Positions 12,888 to 25,000 of a stretch of 64,000 nt of DNA are shown here, piece by piece. Each line of letters starts with the position of its first letter. Position 1 is the stretch's first letter. The notes under the pieces are model-generated. The model was not told the origin of the DNA, searched no databases, and saw nothing but the letters and a program-made list of their open reading frames with translations. The DNA is from Parus major (Eukaryota > Chordata > Aves > Passeriformes > Paridae), in assembly GCF_001522545.3 (NCBI RefSeq), contig NC_031769.1, forward strand, positions 24,822,100-24,886,099. The letters run 5' to 3'. The translations under genes and the position numbers were made by a program.

Positions 12888-12904
12888 AACTAGCAACACT
12901 GTTT

Positions 12905-12986
12905 TAATTAAAAAAAAAAAAACAAAACAAAACAAAAACTTAGGAGAGTCTAGTTCTATCCAGAGAGGTGAAAAAAAAAAAAAAAG
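12905..12986. repeat. A-rich / (CAAAA)n low-complexity
   Basis: A run of A is followed by repeats of caaaa (about 12910-12940), and a second A run lies at about 12971-12985. This makes a simple A-rich tract immediately downstream of the CR1 3' end. Confidence 0.8.
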
Positions 12987-15329
12987 GAAACTGGAGAAAA
13001 ATACCATAACAGAAAACAAATAAAAAAAGGAAGAACCCGTAACCTCCAACACATCTCTTCTTAAGTCTTGGTGCTGCGTCTTAGAGATTCACAGCTGCAC
13101 AAGTCAGGGTGTGCAAAGGAATCCCAAGTGACAAGCCTAAGCCAGATGCTTTTCTGAGGCCCCTGTGATTAGAGGGGGCCAATCTATGACGGCAGAGGTG
13201 CTCTTGAACTGACATCCATGTAGGCCAGCAGTGCAGCCAGCCCAGGATCAGGTATATCCCTGGGTGCCATGGCTGGTGGCCCTGGTTCCCTGAGTGGAGA
13301 ACTCCTCTCATCCAGGTAGCTGGGCTTGCAAAATGCAGATTGAGATGCAGATTGAGCTCTGTGTGGGAGCATAAGACAAAAGGACTGTCAGCCTTTGAGA
13401 TAACAAAGGCCACAAAGATGGGTGACAGCCGGTCAGGTCAAGGTGAATGGACACTGAGAGACACTTCAGGAGCTGGGAACTGCCGACCTTTTGGATGTCA
13501 AAGTAGATGAAGATGAGTGAAGACTCCTTTGTTGAGGGTGCTCCTCAGACATGCCAGCTCTGTCAGTTTCTCTGTTACTGCTCTGTGAATAAATGGAACT
13601 AGACATCTAAGAGTCTGCTCTGGGAAAATTAGAGGTAGGGAAACCCGGTCTGACTGTAAGAGTGGAGTGTGGAGTGAGTCAAGTGGCCCTCCCATCAGCA
13701 CACCGGAGCTGCCCTCTCTGAAGGACCTTCAGTCCCAGCAGTCCCAGTCTCTGGTCTTGGGAATGTGACTGGCAGAGAGTCTCAGAATGAATGGTTAGGC
13801 TGGGGGTAGTTTTCTTAACACCTGAACCTTGCTGCAAAACCTCCACCTGCACCTGAGCGTTCCCAGACTTGCATTTGCTCTAAGCAAGAAAATATATGCA
13901 AACTCATGCACAATTACATTGAAAGTTATAGAATATTTAAATAGCAGCAGAACCAAATACAGCAAAATTAGATTTTTCAAAATGTGCAATATTCAGAAAG
14001 CCTTCATTCATGTCCCTTCTGGAAGTGTGTTCTAACACAGGCTCTAATTACATCATCAACTACAATTTTTTTAAAATGAATTGGAACATTTGTGTTGGCG
14101 AGGATATCCAAGGCATGCTTAAGAAGTGAGATAGGTCAGTATTTTTACTGCAATTTTAAAATTAGTGATCTTTACAACTAGTGCATTTGGTACAAGTAGA
14201 ATCAGTTATTTCTTCATGGTCTTCTGCAGAAGTGGGAATTTTCTAGTTTCTGTAGTATGGAAATGCCTTAACAAACTTGATAATGTTTTTGCTCAGGTGA
14301 AACGAGACAATGAATAGCATTACCTCCACTGTTTTAGATAGAAAAATGAGACAGAGGACACTTACTGGAGTCTAGATTAAAGTCAGCATTTTGGGCTCCC
14401 ATATCCATCTTGCCACTGTCTCCACCTCTGTGAGGATATCCTCAGGCAGATAGAAAAACAGAGATCTATTTTCCTCTCCTTTACATTTTATTCTTTACAT
14501 TTTTCTTCTTCTTTACACCTTCACACTGCAATGGCATAGTCAGTTGTATGGGAAAAAATGTGCACCTGAAAGAAGAAAAATTGATGGTGTGTTTTCAGTC
14601 AGCTAAATCCTCAGATAAATGTTCCAGCAAGCTCTGGATGCATGGGATAGGGAACAAGACTGTGAGGAATCAGATGAGGAAGTAGTGAGCTGGGAATGCA
14701 ACTATTTAAGACAGTGCTGCATATTTTTTATTTGATATTTATGGATCAGCTGATGTAGATCAAAAAAATTACCAGGGGCAGTTCTAAATGATCTTATTCG
14801 AATGAGAAATCCCAGGTAAATGTGAAAGTCTGGAGGCACAGCACTGGGAGCTCAGAAGCCTGAGACTGCTCTCAATTGAGTAGTACAAAGTTTCCTTCAT
14901 GTGCTTTGGAAAACCAGCAGCCATAGCATGTATAACAGGAATGTGGAATGGTGTGTAGGAAATGGGTATGCCACCTGTAGCCTGACCCATGAATTATTAA
15001 GTTGATGTTTAGTCACAAATTTTATTTTTTTTTTGCAAGAGACTACTTTGGAATATTAATAAAGACCATGGATAGCTCAAGTTGCAGGTAAATTTATCTG
15101 TAAGACAGCAGGTGAGGCTGCTGTGATCCTTAAACATGTTCTGTCACTGTACAGCCCAGAGGACACTGCTGTAGTACCTGTGGACCTCAGTCTGTTCATG
15201 CAAGTGCAAGAGTTTGGTTGTCTAGACAGTCAAAGGGGTGCTCATTTATAGGACCTCTGTATGTATACCATACACCTCCTATCCAAACTTGGGAACAGCC
15301 ACAGTTCCCATCCATACTTGTGGGTGACC
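12987..15329. other. Intergenic DNA, no gene recognised
   Basis: A more GC-rich stretch lies at about 13080-13760, with overlapping frames of 60-110 codons on the - strand. They show no family resemblance and stop within overlapping non-coding DNA. The remainder is AT-rich unique sequence with no RNA gene or repeat I can name. Confidence 0.35.
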
Positions 15330-16010
15330 CACAGAATCCCAGAATGAACTAGACTGGAGAAGACCTTTGAGGTCATCAAGTCCAACCTATGACCAATGCC
15401 ATCTCATCAACTAAACCATGGCACTGAGTGCCACATCCAGTCTTTTTATAAACATGTCCAGGGATGGTGACTCCACCACCTCCCTGGGTAGATGATCCCA
15501 GTGCCCAATCACTCTTTCAGTGAAGAATTTTTTCCTGATGTCTAACCTAAACTTCCCTTGATGCAGCTTAAGACTGTGTCTTCTTGTTCTGCCAGTAGTT
15601 GCCTGATGGAAGAGACCAGCCCCCACCTGACTACAACCACCTCTCAAGAAGTAGAGAGTAGAGAGTGATAAGGTCACTTCTGAGTCTCCTTTTCTCCAGG
15701 CTAAACAACCCCAGCTCCCTCAGCCATTCCTCACAGGGTTTGTGTTCCAAGCCCCTCACCGGCCTCGTTGCCTCCTCTGGACACATTCAAGCATCCCAAT
15801 GTCCTTCCTGAACTGAGGGCCCAGAACTGGACACAGCACCAGGTGCAGCCTCAACAGTGCTGAGTACAGGGAGAGAATGACCCCCTTGGTCCTGCTGGCC
15901 ACACTATTCCTGATACAGGTCAGGAGCCACTGGCCTTCTTGGCCACCAGAGCACAGTGCTGGCTCATGTCCAGCCAGCTGTCACCAGCACCCCAAGTCCC
16001 TTTCCGTGGG
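15330..16010 (-). mobile_element. CR1 LINE fragment, antisense orientation
   Basis: Read on the + strand this is the reverse complement of a CR1 3' region. It opens with 'cacagaatcccagaatgaac' (the 3'-terminal repeats), then 'gacctttgaggtcatcaagt', 'gtgactccaccacctccctg', 'ttttctccaggctaaacaac', 'ctcagccattcctca' and 'gaactggacacagcaccagg', and reaches the upstream 'ccttcttggccacc' block. About 680 bases are kept, making it the longest CR1 copy in the window. Its frame is broken by substitutions. It belongs to a subfamily similar to the copy at 33803-34084. Confidence 0.95.
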
Positions 16011-16150
16011 GGCACTGTCCTCGTTGGAAGTATTCAAGGTCAAGCTGTATGGGGCTTTGGGCAACCTGATTTAGTGAAAGACGTCCCTGCCTATGGCAGG
16101 GCCTTGGATGTGAGGATCTTTAGAGGACCCTCTCAACCCAAACCAATAAC
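16011..16150 (+). mobile_element. CR1 LINE 3' fragment, sense orientation, abutting an antisense CR1
   Basis: The blocks 'ttggaagtattcaaggtcaa', 'gggcaacctgatttagtgaa', 'gtccctgcctatggcaggg', 'aggatctttagaggaccct' and 'caacccaaacca' match the terminal CR1 segment in sense orientation. It begins within about 10 bases of the inner end of the preceding antisense copy, so the two elements form a tail-out inverted pair. Confidence 0.85.
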
Positions 16151-19100
16151 CTACCAGTGCAAAAGTCTCCCAGTCCAGGAAGAGTTTTAAGTGTTTCCAT
16201 GAATAAGCAAGAGGATGAGCCACTCTAAGGGAGGAACAGTGTTTCTCTTGTGCCACCTCAGCTTATTCCTGAGCTAGTGAAGCCTGAGTAGACATTTGTG
16301 AAATGAAGCTTGTCCTTTCAGATCCAAGCCTATGCCTTTCAGCTGCCTCACCCCAAGACAGATGTGCTGCGCCAGCCTCCAGAAAACCTGATTCATGGCT
16401 TCATCCATAGCCCATTGCCAACAAGCAAAAGATTTCCGTTGACTTCACTCAATTTCACACTGGCCCCTGGGACTCAAAACACGCTGCAGAAGGCCAGCTC
16501 TCTGCTGAATCTGTCAAGTGTCTCCTGTGTTGTCAGAGCCAGCAGGGCCTCACTGGTTGCTGCCAGTAGGGAATTTAGGCCTCTATGCCATTTCCAGTTT
16601 GCAACATGGATGTCGCAAGATGATGGGTAAATGATTTCTTTTGAGTTGTTACAGATAAAAAATATGTCAGACTTTTTGGAAAACCCTACCTCTTGTTCTA
16701 CTGCCAAGTGTTTCCTTCTCTATTGCTACCAAGTTTTGACTTCAAATGGAACTTCCAAATTACATCACAAATATTATATAATGTAAATTTGGAACCTGTT
16801 AACATAGTCCAAAATAAAATAGCTGAAAAATAACAGAATACAGCCTCTTTTCATTAGACTTTGAAGGTCTAAAAAGTTCTGGAGTATAAATTCTCAGTCC
16901 TGTCTGAGTATTGAAGAACAGATGACTTCACAGCAGAATGAGCTGGTTGCCTAAAGAAGTTGGCTAATCCATGAGACATTATTTCTATCTTCTTCTGTTG
17001 GCATCTTTTGTAATAGTTTATTAACAATGATTTGTGTCCTGTTGAGTAAGCTGTGTTTGTATAACACCATTGGCACTACATTAGCTGAAGCCAAGGGTAC
17101 TCTGACTAGTTAGTCACAGCTATCAAATGCTTGGAACTTAATTTTCACTCTTTTCTAGCTAAGCATTTTTAACAAATATTTTGCTGCAGGGTAGAGACAA
17201 TCCCAAATACTCAACAGTATTGTTTGCAGGACCAGACAGGCATTTGCAGCCAGATGAATATGTTTGATGTGCTTTTGCAGTGGAAACACAATGACATCTA
17301 CTGGCTGATGAAGACGGCTGTCAGTGTCTGCTGCAGCAAAACAGCCCAGAGTCGACTGTGCAAGGAAAGGGGGTGACATTCTTCTGGGAGGCAGGATGAC
17401 AGATCAGAACAACACCCATTGATATCTCAAGAAATACAGTAGAGATTGAAAAACAGAAAATAGAAGGTATTTTATTTGTATGCCACTTGTTTATTGTTAG
17501 CTGAAAAACAAACAACACAAATCCTCTGATGATGCAAAGTTTCTCTGTTGTCCTCAGTAGTGGCTGTTGGAATTAAAAAAGTTAAAGCAACTTACACTGA
17601 GTGTAGACAGCTAAAACTCACAGACAAGATCTAGAATGCACAAGGGCTTTCTCTCCTATTAAAAAAAGAGATACATGTACCCTAAAGTGATGCAGTTGTG
17701 CACGACACTGATATTAGTGCATTTTTTTCTCTTAACACGATGCAATCTCTGTAAGTCTTGTGCAGAAGACTATACCTAATCAACCCCAAAGGCATGGTGC
17801 TCCAGCAGTATGGTATTCCTCTTGCAAATAGTGTTATTAAAAATAAATGAGGCAATCAAAACATGTCTGTTTCTGAAACTGCCAATGCTAACAAAAGCAA
17901 TGAGAACAAATTTCCTACCAGCTCACACTTCATATGTTTAAAATGTGTATAATTTTGAAATCCTTTGTCTTCCATCAATTCTGCTCCTGTAATTTTTAGT
18001 TGTGTTGCCTCAACAAAATGATGCAGTGCAGCAGAACCAGCTCCTCTGAAAATCATCATGCTTGCTTTCTAAAATGGATAGGCTGTGCAAATTACTCAGT
18101 GAGCAGCACTAGGTTGGAAATGTTATACAGCCAGTACATCAGTGGAGCACCCAGAAGAGGAACTGTGTGGAAAAGAAGTCTTTGGCTTCTGTTCATGGAA
18201 GCAAAACAATCCAGAACTAAGGAATAGAGCATAGACTAGATTTGTCCATGGTTGTACAGGCTTCTAGATGATGACAAGAAAATAGAGGCTGTCCAAAATT
18301 AATGAATATTGCGCATGGAAGTAAGAGCAGAAAATACAAGCAATGCATTAAATGTGTCACCATACTCCATGGAGACTTTAGTACCATTTCACATTGGATT
18401 TAGCAGGAGTCAAGAATGTGCTTGTTATGGAGCAGCATCTTGTACAATGTGAGTGCTCCAAAGCTCTGTACAATTTTGCATGTCACTTAGATTTCAGCCC
18501 TTACAGAGGAGATGGGGGAATGTGAGCAAAGGGATTTGACCCTAATGTCACAACCCTACTGCTCAATAGGCCTTTCACGATGCTGTTGCAAGGAAAAAAT
18601 GTGGAGAAGAGACATGGCATAACACAAACAAGCAAAAAATGGTAAGGTGTTACGTGTTCAGTCTGTGATTATAAAGATCTAAAAATTGTCCTCATAGCAA
18701 TAAAAGACAAATCTGTGATAAAAGTGGTCTGGCCATCAAAATATTGCAGGAAGTTCTCACCAGACCATATACAGCAGATGATTCCTTCTGTATATTGCAT
18801 AGCAGTGGAACAGCTGTGGGCTGGATTTCCCTCCTCAAATCATTTCAGAGCATCAGAATTGGCATTTGATTCCTGACTGGCAGTATTCAGGACCCAGGAC
18901 CAAACAGGAATGTGTACATCTGTGAAGCTGCTTGTTTGCATGTGTCATCCAGGGTTTTGGTTCTGAAAGGCTACATTCTATTGAGACAAAAAAAAATTAG
19001 CAAGAACAAGGAAATGTCTTCCATATTTTTCTGATATGTGTAACTTTTATACACAGAGCTCTCATGGGATGTGAATTGTCATGTTAAACATAGTGACATC

Positions 19101-21980
19101 TAACAATGAGTAAAAAATAAATCAGATGCAGATTTCTGGGCTGCTGTCCTATGTTACCACACCATCCACGACTTTTGAAAGTGTCATGTATGTTAGTGGT
19201 TTCCACGCTGCAGTAACTGGGATGCAACCTGAAAACAGTCAGTGTGATACTCATGTCCCTGTTCAGTGCTAATATAAACCCTCTCTCTTTTATGCTGGCA
19301 GGCGGGTGCACCATGTGTCCATGGGTACATTTCAAATTAATTCTGAGTAATAATCACTCTGTGGAGTCCTCATAGTTATTGTCTTCACTCATTTGACTTT
19401 TATTACATTTCCTATAAACATACTTACACAGAAATATTAAAAAATACTTGTTTAGATAATGAAGGGTGAGTTTCGGGGTTTTTTTTCCTTCCTTCCAAAC
19501 TCCAAAAATCTGCTGACTGTCTTGACTAGCCAGGATGTTCACTGGTAACCTTCACTCCCCCTCCAAAAAGCATTTCACTGCCTGGGTTATTTGCTTAAAG
19601 TGATACTGTGATGTCAATCTGGGATCTAAAGATAGCAACTTTAAACACAATTCTTTTAACAAACCAAAGACTCGTGGAAACATTTCTATGTTTATAATTT
19701 CCAGTGCATACCTTATTGCAAATCCTTATTGCAAATCAACATCTTCCACTCAGCCAGTCATCCCAGACAATGCAGCCTTATGCTCATGCATGGGAGTTAG
19801 GGAGTAAAAATTATGAGAAATTCATTACTTAAAATTGAAATTAATCAACTAATTTTGTTTAATTTGGAAGAGTGAGAAAATACAGAGGAGCAGTTAAATA
19901 CTAAAAAAAATTTATGAAGCCTCAGAAAGTAAAGGTGGGAGAGTTAAGCACCCTGGTTAGAAACACATCTGGAAGAACATTTGTCCCCAGGTGTGCCAGA
20001 TCGCTGCTATTTCCAGTTAAACAAAGTTAGGAGGAGCCTTTTACATAATTTTCTGCATAATTTTCTGCATTCCTGTCTTCAATTCAGAGATCTGTTTGCA
20101 TATTTGGATGCATAAATATGTACCTTCTCCATATACATATGTAGAGATGAACCAGAGAGCTTTGCATGCACAGAACTGCAGTCTCCACCTGGATACACTT
20201 CAGGAGTGAACTGTATTATTCATTTGTGTGCTCCCTTTGCGACATCCTGGAAGATCCTGCTTCTTGGGACTACAGAGCCTATGCCATTTTAGGACACTTA
20301 ATCCAGCCTCTGGATGTGAAAAACACTGTTTCCAGCCTTAAAGCCTCATTTGTCAAGCCTAAAGACAGAACTCCTCTAGGTCATGCAAAACTGGACTCAG
20401 GAACACCCTGGGTGAGGGGTGAAGCAAAGTGAGGCAGGTGAGGGTGCTGATGTTGAAGCTACTCTCATCTTGCCTTGATCCCTTGCTGGTCCTGGGTAAA
20501 TCTCTTCATTTTCTTCAGCAAGGAGACACCCAGCGAGGAAGAGATGATTACTAGACAGTGAATAAGCCAACTGTGGAATGGCTAAACAATATAACCATGC
20601 TAATAATTATTAGCAGTTTTTAGTCCTTGTCTCTGTTAAAATACATTTTTTCATCCTGTGGCAACACTCATCCTGCGGCAACTGTCCTTCTCTGGTCCTG
20701 CAGTGTGGCATAATGATGAGATTTGTCTTACCAGCCTCTAGAGATTAGTTGGATAGAATAAAAAACTTCCACTTTGCTAAATGACCAAATAAAAAGAGTT
20801 GTCTTTGACCACTTCCCATCCTCCTCCACCCTGAAAAGACCAACCAGAAAATCTAACAGGATGTATATAAAATACGAGCTTGTGAGCATCTCCTGGTAGT
20901 TGGTGTTCATATGACTTTTGAATGTTTCTGCATATCTTCAGTTCTCTTTGATTCTTCTGAGGTTATATGGGTGGTTGCTGGCAGAATTACACAAATGCAG
21001 TCTTCATAGCTCAGCAATCCTTGGATCCAGATTTGGAGCTCAATGTGGGTGGCATAGGAGTAAAAGCCAATAAGAAGGCTAGGACAGTGTTGTTACTTTC
21101 AGAAACTAAATGACTCAGTACAGAGCCTTTGCAAGCAGCAATTAAAGAACCAGAAGAATGTTTTGTAACTACTAAAGAGCAAGAGGGAAACCTCATTTTT
21201 TTTTTGTAATGATGTTTTATTTTCACTCTTTAATGAATGTTTTAATCTTGCCTTAAGATATATTTCTGTTACTGAATGTCAGCTAGAGACAATCAGTATC
21301 TTTCAAGTCTTTTGCTGCTAGGGCATTTCCACCTTTGCTGTGGGAACACCTTTAAGTTCATTTTAGGGTTAAGGCTTCAGATCTCAATAGCTGCACGTTC
21401 CTGCTGTTGAGAGAGCCTCTACAGGATATATAGAAAGCATTTACTAAAATCCTCATAGACTTTAGATTGATTTGTATGGGTCATATATCTGATGATGATG
21501 ATGAAAATGATCTATTGTCCAAAAAATTTCAAATAAGAAACTGACACATTCATACAATGTGGAATAATACAAAGTTGTCCAAACTTCAGAGATAATATCA
21601 GCTATTGACTGAAGCACTGAATTGAGACACAGGCAAGCCTTAAGTTGTTGTACCATCTCTGACACTGTTCTACTGAAGGCTAGGTTGGCATGATGACTCA
21701 GTTTCTCACGTTTCCCATATGTGGAGTGGCAATGTGGTACTCTCAGACAATCTCAGTGTACCTGGAGGCACGTTTTGATAGGCAAGTGTGCAAAGCAATC
21801 AGTGAGTGTCAAGCACACACACACAGGACACAGTTTATATTGTGGAAAATACTGGGAAATGCTACCAGAAAGAAAAAAAAAAAGCACCATATTAAAAGCC
21901 TTAAAAATCTGATTACACAATAAACCAGGAAAAATGGTTTTGGTATGTTATTTCAGAATGTTACAGTAACAAAGCACTTG
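16151..21980. other. Intergenic DNA, no gene recognised
   Basis: About 5.8 kb of unique-looking, mostly AT-rich sequence. Small direct duplications occur: a 13-base unit twice at 19711-19736 and a 12-base unit (cataattttctg) twice at 20044-20067. Short simple repeats are a GAT run near 21490 and a CA run near 21815-21827. Frames up to 106 codons (16310-16630) show no recognisable family. Confidence 0.35.
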
Positions 21981-22080
21981 TCTGTGTGTGTGTATGTATT
22001 TGTGTCCATGGACATACGTATGTGAGTTTGAAGGGGCACGTGGGTGTATGTATATACATTTATATAAAAACAGGTATATG
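21981..22080. repeat. Degenerate (GT)n/(TATG)n alternating purine-pyrimidine tract
   Basis: A run of tgtgtgtgtg is followed by interspersed tatgtatt, acatacgtatgt and gtatgtatatacat segments. It looks like a decayed microsatellite. Confidence 0.65.
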
Positions 22081-25000
22081 CACACATAGCACATACTACT
22101 TGTGTGGCACATTTGTGGCATATCTATTCCTTTGCTTGTGCAGCATCACATGTATCAAACAGACAATACTTGAGAAGGAATTGAAAGCATTTATTGACAG
22201 CAAGAGAAATTATTTGTGTTCTAGTATCAGAAAAGTAATTTTTGATTTTGTTTCACTTTTTCTAAACCATCAGTGATACTAAATATTTCTCAACTGTCTG
22301 TTTACCAAATTTTAATAATCAGTTTGGTTAGCTGAAGAATTAAGCTTAGGATCAGTCTGCAATATACACATATTTCATGGATTTCATACCCTCAGATTTC
22401 TCTGACTTGTTTACAAAAAAAAATCAAGAATCAAAAATCGCTAAGCACTTCCACAGGGAGGGAGGAATTACTCCAAATTTACACTGTGAAATGTTCCAGT
22501 TATTGTCATGACTAAGTTTTCAAGACAATCACCATATCCCAGTGGATTTCCAGGAATATAAAATGCAGTTCTCCTAGGAAGGTTGAAAGGAAGGGGTATT
22601 ATCTGAAGACCTGTTAGACCAACTGGCTTCAGACTTGCATGGATAATGATGCCTCTGGCCCTAGTGAGGTGTAACAATTTTCAAAACATGTTGGAGATGC
22701 CTGTGGATTTTAGAGCACTTTGAAATCCAGGTCTTAAAATGAGAAGTTTTGCTCTCAGGGCATAACTTTGAAAGCAGAGTGCAGGAAGACAGTAAATGAG
22801 TACCAGCAAAGCCCTCTGGAAGCTGTAAAGAGCAGTTTTGATATCTGAAGCTGCACAACAGAAGGGATTACAATTCTTGTCCTTTTGAAGAATTTCTGAA
22901 GTACTGATCCTCTCAAGTACATCTTTTGATATCACAGCCTGAGATCTGAAATATCAGCCTGATATTTGAAATAGACACTGTACCCTAGACCTGGATGGGA
23001 TTCTCCAATATTTCACAATGACACAGTAATCATTTGAATTTTAGAGCTCACAGAAAAATCATCTGTCCTACAGAATGTAGTTTTCACCATAAGCTCCAGG
23101 AGTATATCTCTGCATTAAAGAGTTTGCTTTCAGAATCACTGTCAAGGATTTTTAAATATGCGTTATCTTTATACCCTACTAATGAATACAAAAGAATTAT
23201 AACTTATATATGGTGGGAAAATAAAATTGGAGAATGAAAAATGCTAGGATACTTTGTAATTGCTATATCCCATTAATGAAAAGTCTCCAGCTTCTTTCCT
23301 TTCAAGAGATTGTGACCATCCTGCTGTCTATATCATTAGACTGAAACAGTTGAAATTTTTTTCCCCAACATCTTGGTCTGTGCTTTCTATACCACCTGGA
23401 GCTACTACTGCTCCATAGCATACAAGAACAAGTTATCTTTCAACATCTTAGGTTAAAAACAAACCTCAAAGAAGTAAAAAAACAAATGCCACTTCCACAA
23501 AGCAGCAAGCAGTTTGTGATCATTAACTCACTTGTTTTTCAGTCTAAAAATTATTCCTGTGGCACCTTGCAAATAAGTTTTGTTTTGGTTTAGGAGAAGT
23601 GAAAAGCCATAATTCACATGGCAACAACAATAAACTCATTATTAAAAACCATATCTCGCAGAAGTGATCATTTCAATACTAAGAAATGCTACATGTCTTT
23701 TGATCACCACTGATCCTGCCTTCAGGTGGTTTGGGGAGGGGGTGGAGGGAGGAACTGATTAACAGTGATAGTGATGTTGGATAAAAAGGGCTTAAGGAAC
23801 CTTGAGTATTTATTTAAAAGCTTTTTTTAATGTGGTATCCTACACAGTTCTATCCTAAACCCCAACCATTAACACAAGATGTTATATCAAGAAACCGCAT
23901 AGGAAAATCCTGACTATCAAGAAATGTAATTACAAATATTACCAGATCCAGTGAATAATAAACCTTGGATGAGTAGCCATCCAGATACACCCCCAGTCTG
24001 CAGTGTGGTGCTGAGTTTCAGGGCAGGGAACACAACAAAAGAGCACAAACAGTTTCAGAGCTACACAGTTTCATGTTGGATTTGTTTTCCTGATTGATTA
24101 CAACATCAGAAACTGGATGGAGACAAGAGATGCCTATCCAAGGCTGCACATCAAAGGAAATGCCAAGTGTTTTAGCATGAGGCCAGTTAAGTATTCCAGA
24201 ACCTGGCCTGCACCTTAAATTGTCCTGGACAGACTGGATGCATTCAGAGGGCTTTTAAAGTGCTAGAGATCTGAGATGGAACATGTGCTTTGCTGATAGT
24301 ATATTGTTTGTGCCAAAATAATGAATGATGTTGGATAATGCATGCTTCATTTTAAATAGCAAACAATGATCTGGATTTGTGAAACAATAACAATGTTATA
24401 GAAAGGCCCTGAACCTGAGCAAACCTGTAACCACTGAGCAAAATTTGCAACCACTGAGTATGGTAAGAGGAGAAATCCAAACATTCTCAAAGGCTGTCAA
24501 AATTTATGTTTGGCTTTGAATTTTATGGATTTGCCCTGCTTTCTGCTCTGAAGTGTGCAGCATTGCCTGGACACTTGCAGCTGCATCCCCCATGCTCAGT
24601 GCAGTCAATGGCTTTGTTTCTCTCCTAGTGGGAAGGTACAGGCCGCCAGACCAGTAAGAGCCACAGGGCTCACGCTTTATTTGTGACATGTAGTCTGCTA
24701 TCTATATACCTTAAAAAAGCAAGAAGGGATTTCCAATTGATCTGTGATTACTTTGTGGAGCCAGGGAGAAAGAGAAAGCACAGTTTTCTTCCCAGTCCTC
24801 TTTGGCTCTAACGCCAAAACTGAAGCAGCCACACAGAGAGCCAAGGAAACTTAAAAAACTTAATTAGTGAAGAAAGCAAATAAAATAATACTATGGTGTG
24901 TTTACTCAGAGCTGTAATGCTGCCAGAGAAATCTCACAGCTTGCATTTGTAAGCTATGCTTTTCATATAAAACATATTCAATGAAAACAGGAGACGGGAC

